Below, piece by piece: positions 22,720-35,569 of a DNA stretch of 64,000 nucleotides (position 1 is its first letter; each line of letters begins with the position of its first letter). The notes beneath the pieces were generated by a model, which saw nothing but the letters and a program-made list of their open reading frames with translations, was not told where the DNA came from and searched no databases. The stretch lies in contig MBPM02000038.1 of assembly GCA_001695595.3 (NCBI GenBank), positions 248,001 through 312,000 on the forward strand, in the 5' to 3' direction. Both the position numbers and the translations under genes were made by a program. The stretch comes from Plasmopara viticola (lineage: Eukaryota; Oomycota; Peronosporomycetes; Peronosporales; Peronosporaceae).

Positions 22720-25100
22720 TATAATAGCGTAGAAACAAGACAAAATCTTGTGAGCGCTTTAAATTAACGTAAAACGTATGTTTGAACTTAAGGTGGTAAT
22801 TGGTAAGAACTTAAAATCCTTATGTGCTACACAACCTTTGTGCCATTTCCGCAGCTAGCGAGCTTACGATCACTACGGGGATATGATTTTTAATAAATTG
22901 CATTTATAAATAAAATCCTTGTGTTTTTCTTTCGCCCCATTCCCTTTAATTACTTGAAGAGAAAGTACTACCCCGCCACCTGTGTATTTCAGTACGAGTA
23001 GAGTTCTAGGCTTACGCTTGTTGTGTGTGTGGCACTACTGAAAATTTAATGTGCCGCCTAAAGTTGCATGTACGGGTCAACTCTAAAGCCGATGTTTTTT
23101 TATTGTATAGAACAAATATCGATAGTCCTGTACTGTTGTACTGGAGCTCCGAACACAAGAATTGATCGGTTTATCCCATTCTCGCCAATTGTACATCTGA
23201 AGAATGTTTTTGTCGAAAATTTGATGTCATGTCTCGCTAATGATATACAGTTGACACAATTCGTGCCACAAACGTTATGAGCAGAAAACTAAAGAGAAGT
23301 ACCTCAGATGTGTTCGATAAAACCTGCAATGTGTTAAGCTAGTGCTCAGCAAAGAGAGATCAATCTTGCCGTGAAGCTTTCGACTGCTTTCTTTGCAATA
23401 CAAGTAAACCTCTCTCTTGAACTGTTGAATGCTGAAATTTACTTGTCTTTGGTTTGTGCTGGTACTCGGATTTAAATGAAACACCTCCATAATCGGTATC
23501 GTGCGGCTGTGACCAGTAGCGTGCTTTGGCAACTCCTACACAGATCGAAAATTTAAGCGAGCGGCGCGCTCAATGGTGGCTAAAGTCGTAGCGCAGCTTG
23601 TCAAGCAAATATCTTTATGATGTCAACAACCGAGAAAGCATTATTAAAAAAATCTTTTGCTTAGTCTTTTACTCAATCTGTTGTGGTAAATACGCCTGAT
23701 GCGTTTCGTGCAACACGCTGAAGACAAAAAATACGTTGAACATCCTACGACCACGTATTGTTCCGTTTTGTTTGGCACGTCAAGCTTATAATTATCTCGA
23801 GGATCATTGTCACTGGCATTCTTTAATCTGTTATATTTAACGCCCGTTCGTGGGCTCATACGCTGAATTACCAGGCGAAGAAAGAACATCTAAATTGCCA
23901 CAAAGGCTTCAACGGACGAGTACAGTCGTAGCTAATTGATTTTGTCAAACATTCCTTTGAATAGGTTCTAGGGCTTTTGTCACGTTCCATATTTGTTTAG
24001 GTGTGTGAATGTCAGGGCTTCCTTAAAAGCACAACAGGGTCGTAATCTGACCAGTGCATAAGATTGAGTAGCTGTCGTTCATTGCCTTGTCCGCCATCGA
24101 TACAAGGCACAGGGTTTTCTGGTCTCAATATGCTCAAGATTAAGTCATACTTATCCATTTCAAGGACAATAAATAGTCTCGTGCTGTTGGAGTCCTTAGC
24201 ATTTATAGATTTTTTTACTTTAAAAGTGCTTAGAGACATCCATTTAGTCATCAGAATCAAAGCAAAAATACATATGCTGCTCTCCCCTCGAGCACCAGCT
24301 AATTTTGCTGGCTGACCTCAATCGATTGCTGGTGCGTTACAATTGGGTGATATGCCACGATCGACCAGCACTTGAAATGGCTTTCATTAACTGCGTGCAC
24401 CTGCGTCAGTCTACCCTGCTTGTTTCTCCTTTGAGAACTATAAATCTCTCGGGGCTAAGCTTCCATGGTTAGTATTAACCATATACTTTTAATGTAACGG
24501 GCTGTTAAATATTCGAGCTTTCTCAGTAATAGCTGTAATCCGCTAATGAGACTCGATCGACCCTGATGCATAACAGGTGCTCAACCGGTACATATAATGA
24601 GTAATTCTAACGGATACTGGAATGGACTTATTCACTGTCTAGATAACAGTAGTGTATGTGTTGAAATTTGGGTAGGGCGAAAAATATAAGTAGTGAATTA
24701 GACTTTGATTACACCTCAAAATCGAACACCGGAAGATCGTTGTATTTATGTCAGCCAAAATATAACATTTCTATGCTAGGCGCTGTGTGACCTCGTCTTT
24801 CGTCATGAGTTGTTACCTCTTCCCTAGTAAAGCGCCCCGTCGCTACTTGTGATTCTGTCTCTGAAGACGGGGCTTGTTAATTCAAATTTCTTGGAGAGAT
24901 GGGGCGCACTACGATACAGGAACGGATCATGTGCCATTGCTTATCCCTGCCAAAGCAGCAGATAATTGTTTGCTCGGCAACATTTGGGACTTAACCCAAG
25001 TCAGTGGACCACAAACACCACTTCACCGGGTCAGTCTATTTAAAGCTTTAGTTCTTTAGATAATGATTTATATCCCTTATACGATCAGAGCTAATTACTC
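22720..25100. other. Gap with no supported gene
   Basis: Frames on both strands are under 90 codons and lack recognisable motifs or paralogs elsewhere in the window. No RNA gene was recognised. Confidence 0.4.
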
Positions 25101-25768
25101 TCCCAAAAGCTAAGTGCAAGACAGGATTGCTATTAGACCGTCCATGAACGCAGTCGCCTTGAATCGTTCGAGGAGTGGACTCCCAATGGGTAACTTTACA
25201 ATGACCCTAAAGCTCACCGTAAGATCCGTTGCTCTCGGTTGTTGCTTCAAGTGCTCTGAGGACACAGCATACTCAAGTGCAGAGTAAGTCCTCAGCATTT
25301 GGCCTGACTTCCATGTTATGAGAGTGCCAACGCCACGCACATCTGGTTGCCCAAGGTCAAGGCCGTTTTGATACCTTCTTCCTTGAATTACAAAGGCTTG
25401 ATTTTCATCAGCTTAGTTTCCATAGCTATCGGCGGGGCATGTGCTACCTGGACCGCAAAAGACTTTGTATGTATAGCTCATACATTATGACGTGTTTCAT
25501 TAACGAAGCAGTACAAAGGGCAGCCACCACCTTTGGTCAAAGTAGTCAGCATTTTTTCTGACTGCTCGTTCGACACACGCAAGACATTGGTTCTATCTAT
25601 TGCTATCAGTATGCGTATTATGGACTTCAGGCGCTAGCAGGTGTGAGGGGGTCACACAATAAGCAATATTTTAGTTGGAGGTGTAAAAATGTCTACATCA
25701 CGAATAAATGTTCATCTTCAAGAAAACCAGAATTAATTCACGGCACAGACTTTAATAGGAATTAGCTA

Positions 25769-27050
25769 CACCGATGACCGTAATCAGTGCGGACCACACT
25801 ATTTCTCAACCTACCATTTTAAGGTTGCTCACAGATATTAGTGTGGACCACACTATTACTGAATCCGCACAAATTATGGGTTTGGAGAAATAGTATGGAC
25901 CGCACTACTTCTGAATACGGGGAATTAGTGCGGATTCATAGTGACCGAAACAGCGCATTATGTACCAAATGTATTGGTAACACAATTCAAAGCCCAGGGG
26001 CTGGAACAGGAGTACCATCGTAGTGGATGCGATATTTGCCAATAATTCGTTGCAGTTCCGGCGTCAATTGCGACTCGTGCCATCGACCACCGACATCAAG
26101 TGCCATGCCACAACATATCATGGCCTAACGAGCGTATGTCAAGCCGCATCTGTCGCGCATCGCGTTCACCGCGCGCACGATTTTGGCGGCGAGTTCCAAG
26201 AAGAAGCGTTTGCCCGGGTTCTTCAGCTTTCCAGACCACGACCCGTTCATACGCACGGTGTCTGACCAATCGCCGGTTTTGATCATGCGCATCTTCTCGG
26301 CCTCCCACAATCGGGTCCATTCGTCCTTGATTTTTAAGATGACAAAAGAGTCAGCAGGCTGAACAAGATCGGTCGCGCAGGGTGGAAAGTAGCGCAGTTC
26401 GGTGTTGGTCTTCAAGAGAAGATCGCGTAATTCTGGACTGGCGTTGTGGCCGCCACAGTTGTCCACCGCCTTGTGGCTTTGTTATAATTGGCCTGAATTT
26501 AGTGTCAATGCCAATATCATTGTTTCAAGGAGACAACTCGACATACCTTGTAGTTTCCGCGGAACTCTTAAGGGAAACTTGGCGATCGCTCGAAGGACTA
26601 AGCCTTGTTCACCTTTCTGGTCTGCATCGGTAATCATCCAATTAATCTTAGTGACCCGCAACGATATCAATACGACCTGTTGAACGTGCGCTTGCGCTTG
26701 TTGGCGATCTGATCATCCTGCACGCGATTCTCATCTTCATCCTTTTCTTCCTCCGTTCAACATCTTCGTTATCACCAAGTTTCTCGTCATCGTCATCGAC
26801 TGCTAAGACATTAGCGCGGGCAGTACGTGCGAAAGCAGCGATAATCGGCATTGGAGAGCTGAGCGCCTCGACACTGGTCAAAACCACCATAATACCAGTC
26901 CAGACCAGTCGGTTTACTGTACTGTAGTCGTCTAGGATTTTGTAAAGTCCGTTCGGAGTCCGCCAAATTCACGGTACATATATTAGTGTGGACCGCACTA
27001 ATTATTAATCCACACTAATTCTCAATCCGCACTATTTGCGGTCATCAGTG
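25769..27050 (-). mobile_element. Pogo/Tc1-type DNA transposon with TIRs and TA duplication
   Basis: The 1282-bp element starts CACCGATGACCG and ends with the reverse complement of CACTGATGACCG. The 25-bp terminal inverted repeats agree at 21 positions and both end in AGTGCGGA. TA dinucleotides flank it at 25767-25768 and 27051-27052, as expected for Tc1/mariner-pogo insertion. Subterminal copies of TAGTGTGGACCGCACTA-like palindromes crowd both ends. It encloses a fragment of a DDE transposase on the minus strand. The coding part is incomplete, so it is probably non-autonomous. Confidence 0.85.
26125..26466 (-). pseudogene. DDE superfamily (pogo-like) transposase fragment
   Basis: The frame begins at DNCGGHNA, which fits the second catalytic Asp of pogo/CENP-B-like DDE domains. 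It continues through LRYFPPCATDLVQPAD, where the Asp of QPAD fits the third catalytic position, and KIKDEW. About 110 residues remain. The DNA-binding N-terminus and the first catalytic Asp are not found upstream, where frames are short and unrelated. In life this enzyme would cut and paste the surrounding element. Confidence 0.8.
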
Positions 27051-27278
27051 TACTGTTTTTTGTCATTAACTGAAACCTGGGAGCTGCTTGTCGAGGTTCT
27101 GTTATTAGCGCGAAGCTTCTTTTGTCTAACAGGATATTAGATTATACAAGTGATCAGAAAAGACGAGCTTCTAAGGATCCACCTTGCACAAAGAAGACGT
27201 ACTGGGATATATGGTGACGTGTCCTATAAAGAGCAATTATTTATTCAAGAAACAATGAAAAAATGTACCTTTTTTTGA

Positions 27279-27953
27279 ATGGAATGGAAAAAATACTCCT
27301 CCAAAACAAAAAATGATGAAAGAGCATACCTAGCAATAAATTGCAACAATAGCAAAACTATACATGCATACAATCTTGAAGAGACGGTTAAGATGCAATG
27401 CAAACAGAGAGATGGCGCGGGTTCTTATCCACTTGTTACAAAGTGGCTCGAATTTGCTGGACAGACCGAACAATGGTGTGATTACGTCTTATGCTGCCAG
27501 TTGCATCCAAAAATGTTAGGAATGTGAAACAATTCAAGTATGTCCATGTTCAACTTCATCATTTGTTGTGTCGGTTCGGATTGGAACAAACAAGGCGATG
27601 GAGTATGCTGTTTAAATAAACAGTACCAGCGGTACCTGCACATGCGGTTATGTGAAGGATACGAGTGCTCCATGCCGACACCTCATAGTAGCACGTGCAG
27701 AATTGTTATTTGAGGATATGTGGTCAACCAAAACAATCTACTTGTTTACGATGAAGCACTCGAAGTGAAGCCATTTGTGACAAAAAGTGAACTGGTAAAG
27801 AGTGAGCATCTTCAGCCAAATCCGTCCAAAAGAAAAGGTGGACCCAAAAAGAAGCAAATCGAGTCACAACATGCTTCATTAAAAGTCGACGCGCCAAAAT
27901 GTGTTTATCGATGCGGCAGCTGTGGTCAAATGGGACTCAACAAGCGTCGATGA
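27279..27953 (+). pseudogene. MULE-type transposase C-terminal relic with SWIM zinc finger
   Basis: Around 27637-27690 a plus frame reads CTCGYVKDTSAPCRHLIVAR, the CxCx(n)CxH pattern of the SWIM zinc finger near the end of Mutator-like transposases. The following frame (27720-27953) is Lys/Pro-rich (KRKGGPKKKQ) and ends with CGSCGQMGLNKR, a short zinc-binding tail typical of these proteins. The parts are in different frames and the catalytic domain is missing. Confidence 0.6.
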
Positions 27954-27959
27954 AATGCG

Positions 27960-28585
27960 CAGCATAAAAGTAAATTTTCTTTAGTGAGTTAGGTGTGTAT
28001 AAATTTCTCAACAGTTTTTTACTTCGTAGGTAGCTTTTTACATTCAAGTAAAAAAGATGTGATTCAAGGTAGATTTTTTCCATTAGAATATATTTTTTCG
28101 ATTTGATTTGAAAAGAGGTATATTTTATCCTTCCCCCCTTTATTCTAATACAAATGCCTCTAGTTCCTTATAATGCCAGTTTAACCTCTATTTCCTTATA
28201 CGCACAAATGTATGTTACAAATACTCGGAGGGTGCTTTCTTTTAGACGGCGTTTTGTCTTCTCCTCTACACAAAGCTCGCTAGCCTTAGGTTAGGACGTA
28301 TGACCTTAATACGTGGCGCCAACGATACACCATACAAGCCTCACAATCCTTCATATCCTTTCGTCTTTGGTCTCTAGTCTTTCGTGTGTTTAATGCATTA
28401 TCTAACGCACTCTGAATCTAGTTTTGCTTAGTATGTTTTCATCAATACGCACATGCATCGTGCATTAGTCCGTAAAGCTGAAAACAATATGCAGCAAAAA
28501 CGCTTTTGATTGACACAAAGATCATTGCTCTTTACTAGACAGCTTCCCTGACGTCGTGAATCGTCGCATGCTGCCCTCACAGCAG
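27960..28585. other. Gap with no supported gene
   Basis: The stretch is AT-rich and has no motif or paralog that I recognise. Confidence 0.4.
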
Positions 28586-28590
28586 CATCA

Positions 28591-29399
28591 TCACTTTCTC
28601 GCCAAAACGCGTTTATTGTAGGTCTTGGTGTAAGCTATTAAACGATCAATTGCGGCCTTATTCTCATTTACATTTTAAACACACCTTGACGGTCCAGCAG
28701 TCGCATGTACAAGAGCGGAGAGGCGTCGAGAGAAATCATTTTTTCGGTTGAGTAGTTTCGGTCGATGATCGTGCGCACTCTACTCAAAGCTGCACGCGCC
28801 GCGAGCCGCTGCATAAGTGACATCTTTTTTACCGAATTCTCCCACTTGCCCATTCGAGTGTCCGGTTTTAATTAGTTAAGGCCGTCAAATTGTTCAAAGT
28901 AGAGTATTTTTGAATTCGTCGTGTGCCCATCGAACTTCATCTTTTAGATTAGGCGGAATGTCGGGGTTACGGAATCTGGCATTTTAACGTATTTCACGTA
29001 CAACGGAGTTACTCCAGTCATGATTGAGGCCTTTGTCTGTTTCTTTGGGTCCTTTGTACGGATTCCACACCCCAAAGGATGCGTACAACTGCTCGGTTTT
29101 TGCCCATAAAACTTCATTTTAATTCGCTGAATGCAGCTTCGATATCAACGACGTGTCTGGTACCGCCTTCTCCGATGCCTTTGCCTTCTCAATGAACCTC
29201 ACAGCAGCATTAATACCTCGCTCTTTGATAGAAATGGCTTAGGGTCATCCGCTCGAAGTATGCGCTTGCCGCCGCGATCCCACTGTTCGGCACGAGGCGA
29301 CTCGTCGTCGGATTCCTTCAGAGAAGATGCTTGCGTGCAGGCCGAGAAGGGGACACTGCACGAAAAGAAAAGACGGAAGAGAAATGCACAGTGGCGCAT
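28591..29399 (-). pseudogene. Broken RxLR effector paralog with canonical RILR
   Basis: The N-terminal frame (29199-29399) starts MRHCAFLFRL, nearly the same as paralog 4, and carries RILR at residues 46-49, the only exact R-x-L-R in the family here. It runs into a stop before a dEER motif. The C-terminal frame (28668-28853) keeps MISLDASPLLYMRLL, and the last residues continue in another frame to a stop at 28591. Several indels and missing internal sequence make this a pseudogene. It is closest to 37708-38508. Confidence 0.88.
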
Positions 29400-29440
29400 T
29401 GTAAAACGTACGGTGTACTTCTCTGCTCAACAGATTCTCA

Positions 29441-29447
29441 AAATGAC
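29441..29447 (-). promoter_or_regulatory. Candidate initiator remnant, broken effector
   Basis: GTCATTT on the minus strand lies about 42 bp upstream of ATG 29399. It is preceded by the same CTAGATT found at this place above paralog 4. Confidence 0.4.
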
Positions 29448-29739
29448 AATCTAGGCGAGTCAACTTGGTTCAAGATTGACGTCTCCACTTCGTTTTTGTC
29501 ATGCCAGTAAATATTGCTGGAATCCATTTGCAAGTCTACAAATTTTCGCAGTGCTCATCCTTCTTTCTGTATAAGAGCTACTTTCGCGGTACGGGTTTTA
29601 TAAGCTAGTAAAAGCACGACTTGAGTATAGTAAGGCTTCTTTTGAGAAAATTGCACTTGAATTATACTACACTAAATGCAAAATATTTAGAGCTTAAACC
29701 TTTTGGAAGGTGGGCACCAAAATATTCATGAGTGCATCA

Positions 29740-30156
29740 ATGCTATTTAATTTATTGGCCAGTGCTCTAAAGTGACGAAAGGTCTAGAGCCCCATAAACA
29801 GCAAAAACGGGCGGCATCGTTAAGTACGTTTTCGCTCAACTCAAGCTATGACCACAGCGATGAAGATTCGGGCCAGTCAAAGAGCAACGGCTTATCACCC
29901 TCTGCGCTTGGGCTTCCTGTTCGGTGACCGTGGGCTTAGTCTTTATTCGTGCTTGCCTAGTGCTCATCAAGAAGCATAACGATAGCACGGATGACCAAAA
30001 AGCGGTCAATGAAGATGATCCCATTTTTGCAGCGGCTTTTAAGTTCTTACCATTCTACCAAGCCTCGCAAGAAAATGACCGAGTGATTAAATAAAGCGCA
30101 CACCGTTGGCCAGCTCTTTGTCAACGAAGGCAGTAGTAACATGAACGTAAGTGTAA
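29740..30156 (+). pseudogene. 5' half of a family-Y gene relic
   Basis: The stretch matches 40780-41165 closely ('caagctatgaccaca', 'gtcaaagagcaacggctt', 'agtagtaacatgaac'). Homology stops at 30156, where retroelement sequence begins. The matching 3' half resumes at about 35976. Frames are interrupted relative to the better copy. Confidence 0.6.
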
Positions 30157-30159
30157 CAC

Positions 30160-31140
30160 AAACACAGAGGAAGCTTATTAAAGTCTGTCGTGGGACGGGG
30201 TAGAGCTTTTACGACTTGCTACAGCCTAAGTTGTGGCTCTCAGCTATCCGCTGCAACCATCCTAAAGGCTATCATTCTACTTCATCTGGCTTCTTACATA
30301 TCCTAGATTATTTTTGGCCAAAAAGATATCTTGATTATAATACATGCGAGGCTCTCTTTTGGTTTGGCACTGCATACTCCCCTATTCAAATGAATAGAAC
30401 TAATGCATATGTATTTTGTGAATATTTAATCACATTGCGCAAAGGCCGCTACCGTCAAACTTGTCGATGGCGACGATTACGTCACATGATCTCCCTTCAA
30501 GATAATGCCTATTTAAAAGGTAGAACTCGTCTTCTTTGGATATTTAGCAGAGGTCGATGAGGCCAGAACGCTACTTAAGAGTCCCCACAGGCTCCAAAGT
30601 GGCTGCCTATAGTCGACACGTACACTTTACAATTGGAATGTCACCGTTCAAAGTGGATCTAGGATATGTTCCTTATATGCCAGATGATGAGGCACCAGAT
30701 CTAGAAATTCATAGGTCGAAAAATAAGTACCAGAGCTTTTACTACGTCAAGAACGTTAACCATTATTACACACAGGACCGGACGAGCGAAGAACAAGGGC
30801 GCACAAAATACTATTAGGACAAGAATAGACTCTTCCAAGACTTTCAAGTTGTCAATATGATCTTTTTGGACGGCGGGAATCTGGATGTCCGTCACAATGG
30901 CTTTGTTCGGTCGATGAAACTCGCGCCAAGATATACTGGCCCATACCCGATCATAAAGAGAGTTTCGCGAGAATCCTATGAGCTGTAACGATCGAAGGGT
31001 TGGCCGATGGCTCCGAGGGACAGCTTTTTACAATACAAAGCTTGGTGGCTAAGTGAAACTAAGAAGGCTATCCCAGCCAAATACGAAAAGTCATCTCAAT
31101 CATTCTGTGCTGAGTTGACGACACCTCGAAGGTAATCTCA
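30160..31140 (+). mobile_element. Gypsy retrotransposon fragment, integrase C-terminus
   Basis: The plus frame near 30600-30700 reads HFTIGMSPFKVDLGYVPYMP, typical of the end of the integrase domain of Ty3/Gypsy elements. Near 30910-30990, MKLAPRYTGPYPIIKRVS matches the integrase tail that precedes a chromodomain in many such elements. The frame is broken at 30815 and elsewhere. Confidence 0.7.
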
Positions 31141-33105
31141 CAACAAAAATGACTACTTATCGCTTGTCCATATTTTTGTGGCCTAAAAGCCGAAGTCGAC
31201 TTGTATTGCGTTCCCACAGCAGACGCAATTGCTTGCCATAAATTTGATGTAAATTTGGTATCTCGGTCTGTTACAATGGTCTTTTGGGTGCCATGATTCT
31301 TTACACATTATTTATGAAGATTTTTGCAATTTCCGCAGTATCGACCGTTGTCTCCGTAGCGATGAAAATGGCTCTATTTGTTGAGCGATCAACAATCACT
31401 ATGACGGTATTGAAACCGCTTTTGGTTTAAGGTGAAGATACGATAAAGTTCGAACCATCTGTCCCTTGGAGCATCCAGGAACTGAGGTACTCGTGGCGGT
31501 TTGGTCTGCCTAGCCTTGTTGCGCTGATAGATTTTGCATTGTTGACCTGACGCGGGATTTTGACGCACGGCTAGTTACGTCTTGTAGATTTCTGAGTGTC
31601 CTGCCGGTGCATAAACATGGTTCTCACAGATGAAACGTTTTTTTATATCTTTGTTGTCTGAGATTACAGGAGTCTCATCTTCGCCAATTTGGTAATACAA
31701 AACACCATTCTGCCGTGAGTATTTTGGCACACCATCACCTTCTCTCAGCTTCTTGATATTGTAGTGTGGATCTCTTTTGTACGCATTCATTGCCTTTGCG
31801 GAATGAGCAACTGTAACCTTGTTTGTCCTACTTGTCGCCACGATCTAGCAGTTCGTAGTGACTTTTGCAAGCTAACTTGGACAGCTTTACTCTCAAGTTC
31901 TAGATTGCGTGACAGTGCATCAGCCACGGCGTTGAATTCACGTGAAGAAAGGCTACAATTTAGCAAGCTCATTAAGCCATCGAAGTTCTCTGCAATTTGT
32001 AGCCTTCTGCGTCAGAACCATCTCAACACTTTTGTGGTCGGTTTTGATCTTGAATGGTCGATCAAGAAGATACACACGCCATACTTTTGGCGCATGCGAT
32101 TTGCAAGTGGTTCTTGTTACCGGGCTGGCTTCATTTTTTGATCAGTAAAAGCAATTGGATACCCTTGCTCTTGCCCTTCCTCCTTTTATGACAAGACCCC
32201 CCGATTGAAAAATATGAGGTAATCATTCGTATACCAAATAGTTCGAAACCAAGCGGAAGCGTCAAGCGACGCTTGAAGCAACGTAGTTCATCGTCCGAGA
32301 GCTTGATCGCTTCTCGAGGACGTTTCTTTATATCCTGTCGTGGAGTGATCCTGCAAATTGTGCAAATTCCTTGCAGATCGTTGAGACATAGACTGGAGCG
32401 CCTAAGAAGCATTCTACTCGCTTCTATGTCTTGAGCACTGGCCTCCCTGCGGCGATCTTAATCTTGCTGGAGTCCAATTGGACGCCTTTTTGTCTCTTAA
32501 TCGTCCACGCAAAACTGGTTATGTGACAACTAGATACGTAAAGCTGCTATTCTTTACGTCAATTGAGTACACGGTCTCAAGTCGGAATGTGGTTTGCGAC
32601 ATTTCACTTTGTGTGAGCAAGTAGACGTCGGCAAAATAGACTTTTAACACATTTCTTTGATATCAGAAGAATTTCCGCAAAAGACGGTTAAGTGTACACG
32701 GACTTCCGCTTAGTCCCATAAGAGTGACTACTTACTCGAATAAACCGACTGGGGAAAAAAAGGTACACGGTGTTTTTGATTTACGCAATTTAACCTGATA
32801 GTAACGTCCATGCACGAAACCCAATGATGGCGTCGAAGGTGTCTTCCTAACGCGGCATTCGTATCACCGACAAATCTTCGCTAGATTGAGCTGACGATAT
32901 TTGTGCACAATGCCCAACCTACAGACTTCTTGCACAAAACGTTGGTGCCGGAAGGCAGACGTACTTGGTCACTTAATGCCAATATAACCATCCCTTTAGT
33001 CCATTCATGGATTGTCCTGCGCTTTCCTGGACGCTGGTGCCATTGTTTGACAGATATCGACTTGTAACCAGGCTTAGGCAATTTTTTAGGCTTAGACAAT
33101 TATGT

Positions 33106-33179
33106 GCGCAATTCCATCCCGTTCTGGACGCGTCTAGCTTGAAAACTCTAGACGCGTCTAGAACGGGATGGAATTGCGC
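33106..33179. mobile_element. 74-bp foldback insert (MITE-like) inside Gypsy relic
   Basis: Arms at 33106-33137 and 33148-33179 (32 bp each, starting GCGCAATTCCATCCCGTTCT) pair with a single mismatch around a 10-base loop. The palindrome sits within decayed retroelement coding sequence and contains ACGCGT and TCTAGA-like palindromes. I see no clear target duplication. Confidence 0.75.
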
Positions 33180-33899
33180 AAAATACTGTGTCCGCATACT
33201 TGCGTAGCGTTTCGCATGCCGGATTATGCAAAAGCGATTCCCATACTTGATTCTTGAAGTGCTCAACCTTTTGAGAATCATGGGGGTTCACGACGAAGAC
33301 AGCTCCAGTGTCTCTGTCGTGATGCAACATTCTCAAAAAACGTTGTAAGAAGAAATAAGATGCGTCATTTCTTGACGGCAATGTTGGCCTGTTGCCAACA
33401 TTAATAAAAAACCTCGCGGCTCTGATATGTTTGAGCCTTGCGTTGTCCAGCAGTCCATCTGGACGGACGTCGATTATGTGACTTTAGTCCAATTGCCACG
33501 TGGTGCTTTGTGTTGATGCAAGGAGAAATGCCCTTTTATCCAATTGTACTCTTCTCACGAAGCTATATTATGCCGATGATGACATGCTTATTCTCAGCAA
33601 CAGGCACGACTTAAGATGTCCTTGATATTTATCAGGAACATGCAAGTTCATCTACACAGTTCGCCGAGGGCGGTGAACAACCTGGTCGTAATCAAGGTCG
33701 ACTAGCATCATCTATCCCTTGATTACTTCGAGCTCAGGTCGCTTCACCAAGTCTTCGGACCGTTAAGACAACATCCATTGTCGATGAAGCTGATGGCGGG
33801 TCTCATTTGACCAACACCTTGGAAAACTTGAGCTTTTGCTTCAAGGATAGCATAAAGTGCGCCTATAATATAACGATCTGCTTACTTACATTCGGCAAT

Positions 33900-33941
33900 A
33901 CATTGCGGCGATATGTGGTCGACAACGCCACAATTGTTACA
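33900..33941 (-). other. Gag CCHC zinc knuckle (Gypsy relic)
   Basis: The minus strand encodes CNNCGVVDHISPQC, an exact C-x2-C-x4-H-x4-C zinc knuckle, the nucleic-acid-binding motif of retrotransposon nucleocapsid. It lies between the gag-like and reverse-transcriptase-like parts, as expected. Confidence 0.8.
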
Positions 33942-35569
33942 TTTTGCCGAATCAGTTTAGCTGTCGTTCTAGTTTATCCTCTTTCAAAAAGCTTTGTTTC
34001 TGAGATCGTTACTTCTTTGCACGATGGCCTGATTCCTTAGACCATCTTGAACGACTTGGTCGATATATGATGTGGTCTTCTCGAGTCATGGGCAAACTCG
34101 AATTTGAAAGCAACTCAATGGCCTTCTGGCGAGTACTCGGACTTTCTTCCTCAATGTTCTTTGCGGTTTCTTCCCGTAATCCATTCTGAAAAGAGAACCT
34201 CTAGCCTAATTTACTGCTTTGTAGTTCACTTTAAGACATCAAGTCTTGGAATTCAAAGACGTACTTGGGAATAATCTCCCTTTGTACATCCGCTCTCGAA
34301 GATCATACTCGAACTTTTTGGACCTGAAGCGTGTCCGCAAATGAGTCCTAAACAGTGCCCATGTCGTGTGCAAGTTCATGCGCTCAAAGTCGGTGTAAAG
34401 GCACGGTACCAATTTTATACGAATTCGCTATATTACTTGAAATAAGCGTCACAAAGTCTGACGACTCTGTTGTCATTAAGTGGCGCTTGTTAGCGTAAAA
34501 CTGTTCCGTTGCGAAGATTCATAACTCAAAATCTTCGCCAAATCGTTTTCATATACAGGACGGCCTCTTTGCTTTTGCTCACCTATTGATGCGACGAAAA
34601 ACTCGAAGCGCTCATCAGTCGGTTGCATTTAAGTTTGCACTTGAGCTCAGATCTGGGCTTGATTTTGCTGCTGTTTGTGAATGAGGTACAACAGTAGTTG
34701 CTACATGGACACTGTGTCTTATCCATTTGCTGCAAAAGAAGTTAGATAAGCCTGATCGGCTAAATCTGCTTGGCCATTGGTATTTGCCGCATCTTGAGAA
34801 GTCGGCGCTCGTGATCTTGAGCGCGACGTTGGAGATGGGATCTCAGCCTTACGGCCTCTTTTTTGGACCATACTTGCTGAGCTTCTCATTGCTTTTTGTA
34901 CAATCTACCAGCCCTTCATCAGACCTTAAAAATTAAATTGAGACGGAGTAAATTTCGCTTTACAGTCTACGGTTTCTGTATAAATGGATGGTGTGTTCTA
35001 ATAACCCTCATAAAGAATTTAGGTTTGCTGGATACGGCGCTTTAGAATTTCAGTGATGTCGAGTTTTGAATATCTGGCACCTGAGTCCATACGATCCGGG
35101 ATATCGTTTTGAATAAGTTGGGCAAGGTTCAGCTGTTTGACCGTTGATAACCGCAAGTCTTTTCGCAAATTGTCGAGCTCCTTAATACGACTTGTTAGGA
35201 GCTCAAAAGTATGTATGAGCAAGTTTGTAGGTTTACGAGTCTCTCGTTTCCCCATACGACGAAGCCGAACAAAACGTTTCAGTAGTAATGGTTGTAGATC
35301 AAGCAAAGCCAAGTAGGTAGCAAATCGGAAAATTAATTTCCGTGATTTCAAAAGCTGGATAGGATTTCACCAAATGCAAAAGCTAAATTTGAGGAATGTC
35401 TTGTACCAAACTAGTATGCAACGTTAAGTCCGTGCTCTTAGCCAACCCTTTTAGTTTATTACTTTCCACTATGTGGCTCATATCAATAATCACAGGATGA
35501 CTTGCTTCTCACTATGTGTTCACGAGCACCTTTGCCTTGAAGTCTTGAATTTTACACGACAAGTGCTAC

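Larger units (their letters stand above)
25110..27235 (+). repeat. LTR-like repeat, copy 2, interrupted
   Basis: The left part, about 25110-25665, matches 36700-37230, including the 'ggcagccacc' and 'gtcacaca' segments. The right end ('ttgcacaaagaagacgtactggg' type sequence and 'gacgtgtcctataaa', about 27185-27235) matches 37235-37320. The pieces are separated by about 1.5 kb that contains the pogo-like element, so the transposon probably inserted into an older LTR-like repeat. Confidence 0.5.
31140..35350 (-). mobile_element. Degraded Gypsy retrotransposon, gag-pol order on minus strand
   Basis: Read on the minus strand the order is a gag-like region (about 35350-34100), a zinc knuckle (33900-33941), a reverse-transcriptase scrap near 33250-33380 (FFLQRFLRMLHHDRD), an RNase H end (EFNAVADALSRN near 31940), then integrase. 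Integrase signs are the zinc-binding CQQCKIYQR near 31520, DRSTNRAIFIATETT near 31390 and VTDRDTKFTSNLW near 31260. This gag-RT-RH-IN order is that of Ty3/Gypsy. Frameshifts and stops are everywhere and the protease is not recognised. Confidence 0.8.
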
